Assembly (NCBI RefSeq): GCF_017114825.1 | Contig: NZ_JADEVO010000024.1 | Coordinates: 25,033 to 89,032, forward strand | Source of the DNA: Pseudomonas gregormendelii | Lineage (GTDB): Bacteria > Pseudomonadota > Gammaproteobacteria > Pseudomonadales > Pseudomonadaceae | Length of the DNA: 64,000 bases | Direction of reading: 5' to 3' | In this document: one piece after another, positions 59,811 through 64,000 of the stretch | How the letters are laid out: each line of letters begins with the position of its first letter | Numbering within the stretch: position 1 is the stretch's first letter | Notes under the pieces: model-generated | The model's input: the letters and a program-made list of their open reading frames with translations, nothing else | What the model was told of the DNA's origin: nothing | Databases searched by the model: none | Made by a program: the position numbers and the translations under genes

Positions 59811-60260
59811 ATGCACTTTCACATTAAGCTCTTCGGAGCCGCTATTGGCTTCGCTATCCTCACCGGGTGCGCGTCTGTGCCAATGGATGCCCCTAATGAA
59901 GATGCTGCGCTCAAGACCTTCTCAGCACCCCCTGCGGACCAAGCCGGGCTATACATTTACAGGGATAGTTTCGCCGGACAGGGTTTGAAGAAGTCAGTTA
60001 CAGTGGACGGCAAATTTATTGGTGAGACAGCTAATCGTGTCTACTTCTACCGACTCATCAGTCCCGGAACCCATACGCTTGGTACAGAGTCAGAGTTCAG
60101 CGACAACGTAATCAAACTGGTGGCTGTAGCTGGCAAAAACTACTACGTACGTCAATCGATCAAATTTGGGGTGTTCGTCGGCGGGGCCAGTCTTGAAGTG
60201 GTACCTGAAGCGGTCGGTCAAGCGCATCTGCAAAAATGTGAGCTAGCTGTTTCTCAGTAA
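59811..60260 (+). CDS. DUF2846-like lipoprotein
   Basis: A 149-residue lipoprotein (FAILTGC, Cys near residue 20). The mature domain has the DUF2846 pattern: AGLYIYRDSFAGQGLKKSVT, then VDGKFIGETANRVYFY and SPGTHTL, with a Cys near the C-terminus. It is an envelope protein of unknown function; homologues are widespread, often phage- or island-associated. It is followed 165 bp later by the recombinase gene. Confidence 0.82.
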   Translation: MHFHIKLFGAAIGFAILTGCASVPMDAPNEDAALKTFSAPPADQAGLYIYRDSFAGQGLKKSVTVDGKFIGETANRVYFYRLISPGTHTLGTESEFSDNVIKLVAVAGKNYYVRQSIKFGVFVGGASLEVVPEAVGQAHLQKCELAVSQ

Positions 60261-60425
60261 AATCTAAATGGCCCTGCGGACACAATGAGTGAGTTCGCAG
60301 GATGCGTGCAGAGTTCAATCTATAGCCTGTGCGCCTGATTACATCTCTATCCCTTGACTAGACAAGGACGGTCGTTCTAACAGTTGTAAAATAAAGCCGT
60401 CACCCCACTTTACGGAGTCACCAGC

Positions 60426-61136
60426 ATGGAGGTTGTTGCCTACTACCGTGTATCCACGAAAAGCCAGGGTGAGTCCGGCCTCGGCCTCGATGCACAGCGG
60501 GAGTACGTGAAGTTCGCTGCCGAACAGCAAGGTTGGGTAGTGGTGGCCGAATACGAGGATGTGGGCGTATCTGGCTCGATTCACCCCCTGGAGCGTCCAT
60601 CAGGGGCCAAGGCGTTCGCTGATGGGCGTCCTGTTGTGGTAGCCAAGTTGGATCGGATGAGTCGGGACGTTGAACATATCGCTGGTCTGATGAAGCGCCA
60701 CAAGTTCCGGGTAGCCACGATGCCCACCGCTGATACGCTCCAGCTGCATATCTACGCTGTGCTGGCTGAGCAGGAGCGGACCTTCGTCAGCGAACGTACC
60801 AAGGCCGCATTGAAGTCTCTGGATGTGCGGGCAGAAGCTGGTGATATCGATGCCCTGCACAGCATAGCCAACCGGGAGGATAAGTTGCGGAAGGGTCGTA
60901 GCATGTTGAACAGAACCAAGGGGCACGACACCCAGCGCCAGCAAGCAGATGTTCGTGCAGCCTTGGTAAAGGATGCCATCGAACTGTGCGTTCTCAAAGG
61001 GGCCGCCAGCCTACAGGCAGTTGCTGATTGCCTCATCTCTCGTGGCATTCCTACTGCGCGTGGCGGCAACTGGTCCCCCACTGCTGTAATGCGCGTTATG
61101 CAGCGTCTAGGATTGGAGCTGAAGAAGCCAGTATGA
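60426..61136 (+). CDS. Serine recombinase/resolvase-family protein
   Basis: A 236-residue serine recombinase. The catalytic domain opens with VAYYRVSTKSQGESGLGLDA (nucleophile Ser near residue 10). VVVAKLDRMSRDVEHI follows, carrying the conserved Arg. Helix E is LAEQERTFVSERTKAALKSL. A C-terminal segment AVADCLISRGIPTARGGNWS resembles the helix-turn-helix/recombinase domain of small invertases and resolvases. It probably catalyses site-specific DNA exchange; no flanking invertible segment or terminal repeats were found. Its presence marks the 59.8-64 kb stretch as an accessory region. Confidence 0.88.
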   Translation: MEVVAYYRVSTKSQGESGLGLDAQREYVKFAAEQQGWVVVAEYEDVGVSGSIHPLERPSGAKAFADGRPVVVAKLDRMSRDVEHIAGLMKRHKFRVATMPTADTLQLHIYAVLAEQERTFVSERTKAALKSLDVRAEAGDIDALHSIANREDKLRKGRSMLNRTKGHDTQRQQADVRAALVKDAIELCVLKGAASLQAVADCLISRGIPTARGGNWSPTAVMRVMQRLGLELKKPV

Positions 61137-61465
61137 CCCTCTGCAAGCTCCTTCAGTCGCGTATAGGAAACGCTAGTGTTGTTGCCTTGTATGCCCGACG
61201 GATATTTCAAGGAAAGCCAGGATAGAGGTTCTGAGGCTGGCAACTTACCCTTGATGCCGACCTCGATAGTGTCGGTTCCTGCCGATTGGCCAGATAACCC
61301 TTGTGATATTTTCATCTGCTCAATCCCCCATATTCCTGCTTGCCTACCATGGCCAATTTTGAAAATTCAGGTAGTACGGCGGAATAGAAAAGTGTCACAT
61401 CAACAGAACCTAAAATGGTAGCTCGCGTAACGCGGAGAACAGCCATTGACTATCAAAATGACATC

Positions 61466-62035
61466 ATGCTAAACCTGCATTTTACGGACGCTCGGAAGCT
61501 CAACGTGACTTTATTAATCCCTCTCTATCTCATCCCACCTTTTCTGATGTTGACAGGTTGTATCTCTATCCCTGACGCGGAATCCACCAAAGCCACTGGT
61601 ACATCTAATATAGCCGCCAACCATTCTCCTATCTGCATCAAAACCCCCGGCGATCCTTCATTTCAGCAACATGTCTACGTCGGAGCCGGAAAGCTAATTG
61701 CAGAGAAGGTGCGATCAGGAGTCGAAAAGTCTGGCCGTACTTCGTTTGTGATTGATGACCCAGCGAAGGCCCAGGTGGCAGGCTGTCAATTCATGCTGGA
61801 TTCACAGATCATCGAATACGAGGATAGAGCTACCGGCTGGTCGGGGATTCCAGATCGCATCTCGCTTCGTGTAAGTCTCTACCCAATTACTGATCCCGAG
61901 GCACAGCGCTCATTCATGTATATCGCTAAATCTTCCGCGATGGGTAGCGCATTTTTGGAGTGGGGAAATGCCAATCCAGCATCCCTACTGCAACAACAAT
62001 TTGCAGATGACGTGGTCGCGTTAATCTCAAAGTGA
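61466..62035 (+). CDS. DUF4823-like lipoprotein
   Basis: A 189-residue lipoprotein (PPFLMLTGC). The mature part shows the DUF4823-type pattern: QHVYVGAGKLIAEKVRSGVE, then DSQIIEYEDRATGWSGIPDR and VSLYPITDPEAQRSFMY. Outer-membrane or periplasmic, function unknown. The start is uncertain: ATG 61466 has no good ribosome binding site, while GTG 61505 has GGAAG 6 nt upstream and gives a short signal. It follows 278 bp of non-coding DNA after the recombinase. Confidence 0.72.
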   Translation: MLNLHFTDARKLNVTLLIPLYLIPPFLMLTGCISIPDAESTKATGTSNIAANHSPICIKTPGDPSFQQHVYVGAGKLIAEKVRSGVEKSGRTSFVIDDPAKAQVAGCQFMLDSQIIEYEDRATGWSGIPDRISLRVSLYPITDPEAQRSFMYIAKSSAMGSAFLEWGNANPASLLQQQFADDVVALISK

Positions 62036-62091
62036 GAGGTGCGAGCTAAGCAGTTTCTCTAACCAGTTAGGCTCTACGGTCCGGAGGGGAA

Positions 62092-62796
62092 ATGGATATC
62101 AAAGGATTTTGCGTCGAACACGCTATCGATTTGAGTAGGTGTGGAGTGACTCTAGTCGGGGGAAGTTTTAATTTAATCGAGCTGGACATCTCCCCGGCTG
62201 AATTACTTATCTTAGCAGAAGAGGACTTTCAGCGGGGCGGCCTTTCGGCGCTGATAAACTCCATATCAAACACCAAGCGAGCAATAGTTTGCCAGATGGA
62301 TCGGCTGTTAAAATCCTTCGGCTGTGAATCCTTTAAGCTAGATGTTCCGGAAAAGGTTGCGAGGTTAAGAGGGTTAGGATTGTTGGCGCCTGAGCTTTTA
62401 CGTAAAATCGTTAAGCTGCGTAACACCTTGGAACACGAGTTTAAAGCGCCGACGCTGGAACAAGTTGAAGATGCCCTTGATATCGCCCGCCTCTTTGTTA
62501 TGTCTACATCAGCTATGTTTACTCCTTTTGAAGATACGCTAGAGTTTTCCTTGCGCAAGGCGTCTGTCCCGCACCCGATTAAATATTTAACGGCTGGATT
62601 GAACCGGGAGGCCGGTAGCGTTTTTTACACGGTGTATGTGTATGGGGGTGACGGTTATAACAGTCTTAGTCAGTGTACTATTCCGTCCGGACATGTGCTG
62701 TTCGATCAGTTGGTTAAACTATCTGCATCGCTGATGATGAAGTATAACGTTGATCAGGCGTGTAAAGACTTCGACGCAGTTTACGCTGCCTTATAG
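62092..62796 (+). CDS. Hypothetical protein with a HEPN-like motif
   Basis: A 234-residue soluble protein. A helical stretch contains IVKLRNTLEHEF, an R-x4-H motif as in HEPN domain ribonucleases, followed by the helix ALDIARLFVMSTSAM; the upstream helix is ISNTKRAIVCQMDRLLKSFG. HEPN proteins act as RNases in toxin-antitoxin, abortive infection and similar systems, or as non-catalytic scaffolds. No nucleotidyltransferase (MNT) partner gene lies beside it. AGGGGA precedes ATG 62092. The N- and C-terminal parts match no family I recognise. Function unknown. Confidence 0.6.
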   Translation: MDIKGFCVEHAIDLSRCGVTLVGGSFNLIELDISPAELLILAEEDFQRGGLSALINSISNTKRAIVCQMDRLLKSFGCESFKLDVPEKVARLRGLGLLAPELLRKIVKLRNTLEHEFKAPTLEQVEDALDIARLFVMSTSAMFTPFEDTLEFSLRKASVPHPIKYLTAGLNREAGSVFYTVYVYGGDGYNSLSQCTIPSGHVLFDQLVKLSASLMMKYNVDQACKDFDAVYAAL

Positions 62797-63130
62797 TAAA
62801 CATCATTCAAACGACCCGGATACGTCGCGCGAAACCCATTGGCACATTTCATACGGAAGGGCACTCAAACTACTCTAATTGATAGTCGGAGAAATGAATG
62901 AGCTTACAGCAGAAGCTGCAAACAGTTTACTCGTGAGCCGGGTTCGTCGAGTCACTCTTTTGAGGAGGTTGTTCTTCTTATATGTATCTGCTTCCGCTTT
63001 AAAAGGGCGCGTGAACGGAGCTTCAAGGGCAAGGGTAACGTCTCGGTAAACGATACCGTTTATAGTCGTTGTGTGCCTGAGCGTTTGGCGGTAATGTCGC
63101 CGGGCTACCTAACTCCACAAGGCGATTCTA
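62797..63130. other. Intergenic region, no gene seen
   Basis: 334 bp, AT-rich, with no supported frame. It may contain the promoter of the frameshifted gene that follows. Confidence 0.4.
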
Positions 63131-63453
63131 ATGACCAACTGTACTCTGGCTATCGCATTTACTGACGGCGACACACATCAGCATCAAGCTTTCTATTCGA
63201 TCCTGTCTGGTAAACACTGGAAGAGATCTGGTTCGGGGGATGTGAATTGGTCGGGGGATCCAAGCTACACACTCTCCCGCCTAGAGATTAAACAGGATAT
63301 ATTGAAGGGTTGAAGAAATGTCTCTCTGAATCTGAAATCAATGTGGTCCACTACGTCTTAACCATCAGAACCGATCCTTCGATTGTTGGTTTCATTCAGA
63401 AGTCAGGCGATGGAGAGCCTGTCAATTACGATAACATGCAAAGTCCTAGCTAA
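63131..63453 (+). pseudogene. Frameshifted small hypothetical gene
   Basis: From ATG 63131 the frame gives TNCTLAIAFTDGDTHQHQAF and so on to LEIKQDILKG, stop TGA at 63311-63313. The adjacent frame opens across this point and continues EGLKKCLSESEINVVHYVLT to FIQKSGDGEPVNYDNM, TAA at 63451-63453. A one-base shift near 63300 would join them into a single 107-residue protein. No family recognised. Either a pseudogene, a programmed shift or a sequencing error. Confidence 0.55.
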
Positions 63454-63948
63454 TCGCTCCGATGTAATATGGCCTCATGATATGGGGGCAGAAAGGATCT
63501 CCAATAGTTAAGGGGTGAAAGAGGAATACTCTGCACCCTGAGAACAACATCATTTCTCTTTGTCCTTAAACACTCTTACACTGGTAGATGGAAGCTTGTC
63601 TTCACTCCTCAACCCATGCACGTATCAAGATGTCATCTCCTCAGCCTCTGCACACGGCTTCATCCCGATGAACGGCAAACGCCTGAAATGCAGTAGATGC
63701 AATGCGTAAAGCCGGAAATGTACCAATTAGATAGAAGCGATGCTGTGGGGTTACCCCTTTCGATAGATCTAGGTCTGCTTGCTTGGTGCTCACACAAGCC
63801 AACCACTGCCAGTCGATGTCTTCTTCTCCCTAACCCCCTAGCTACTTTTCTGGACCTTCACAGCCAGCACGCTCTAGTGTGCTGTCTCTGAAATAAGTTT
63901 CTAACCTGAGCTATGCTTATGTGGTCAGTCAGTGCTTGGAGTGATCAC
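63454..63948. other. Intergenic region, no gene seen
   Basis: 495 bp without a supported gene. A 64-codon frame at 63697-63891 has no start signal or protein-like composition. Confidence 0.4.
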
Positions 63949-64000
63949 ATGAACTCTCAGGACATCGTGCTCAGTGAAGACGAACAAATTGAACTGAGTC
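63949..64000 (+). CDS. Start of a CDS cut by the window end
   Basis: ATG 63949 (NSQDIVLSEDEQIELS) is preceded by TTGGAG at 7 nt, and the frame remains open to the window end. Only 17 codons are visible, so no function can be given. Confidence 0.5.
   Translation, partial: MNSQDIVLSEDEQIELS

Overview
The window is a chromosomal segment of a Pseudomonas, most likely of the P. fluorescens group. This rests on gene order and content, not on a database search: two tandem cbb3 oxidase operons followed by ccoGHIS, hemN, anr and apt; the dnaX-ybaB-recR block; and many copies of short palindromic repeats typical of fluorescent pseudomonads. Most of the window has high-GC Pseudomonas codon use. The first 4.3 kb, the 17.5-20.3 kb stretch and the last 6 kb are clearly more AT-rich and look acquired.

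Layout. (1) 1-4317, + strand: AT-rich end of a surface-polysaccharide cluster (two glycosyltransferases, an O-antigen-polymerase-like membrane protein, a hexapeptide acetyltransferase, a WecG/TagA-type transferase). (2) 4609-10011, +: a yjbEFGH-type exopolysaccharide secretion operon with an embedded Wza-like export lipoprotein and a terminal VanZ-like protein. (3) 10090-16051: a sugar-nucleotide epimerase, a decayed IS110-family transposase, an acyltransferase-3/SGNH O-acetylase, and an intact plus a broken copy of a small Pseudomonas protein. (4) 16270-17485, -: two unknown lipoproteins. (5) 17858-31617, -: a contact-dependent inhibition locus in the order cdiB-cdiA-cdiI. It is followed by orphan immunity genes (one ColD-immunity-like, one Imm8-like, one Imm40-like, two of unknown family) and two broken toxin C-terminal fragments. 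(6) 32199-33764: an Aer-like energy/redox taxis receptor. (7) 34692-50116: cco2 operon, cco1 operon, ccoGHIS plus a SafE-like protein, hemN and anr. This is a complete microaerobic respiration module with candidate ANR boxes and PrrA/RoxR-like inverted repeats. (8) 50196-57679: apt, acyl-CoA dehydrogenase, recR, a CurA-like reductase, ybaB, dnaX and a periplasmic binding-protein homologue. (9) 57692-64000: a LysR regulator divergent from a TauE/SafE transporter, then an accessory zone with two lipoproteins (DUF2846-like, DUF4823-like), a serine recombinase, a HEPN-like protein, a frameshifted gene and a partial CDS.

How the genes work together. CcoG/H/I/S and the SafE-like protein mature the cbb3 oxidases; HemN supplies haem without oxygen; ANR senses low oxygen and probably drives cco2 and hemN; Aer would steer cells towards suitable electron-acceptor conditions. 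The most unusual part is the CDI immunity bank. I read it as the record of repeated replacement of the CdiA toxin tip, with old toxin ends decayed and several cognate immunity genes kept open. No tRNA, rRNA or CRISPR array was seen.
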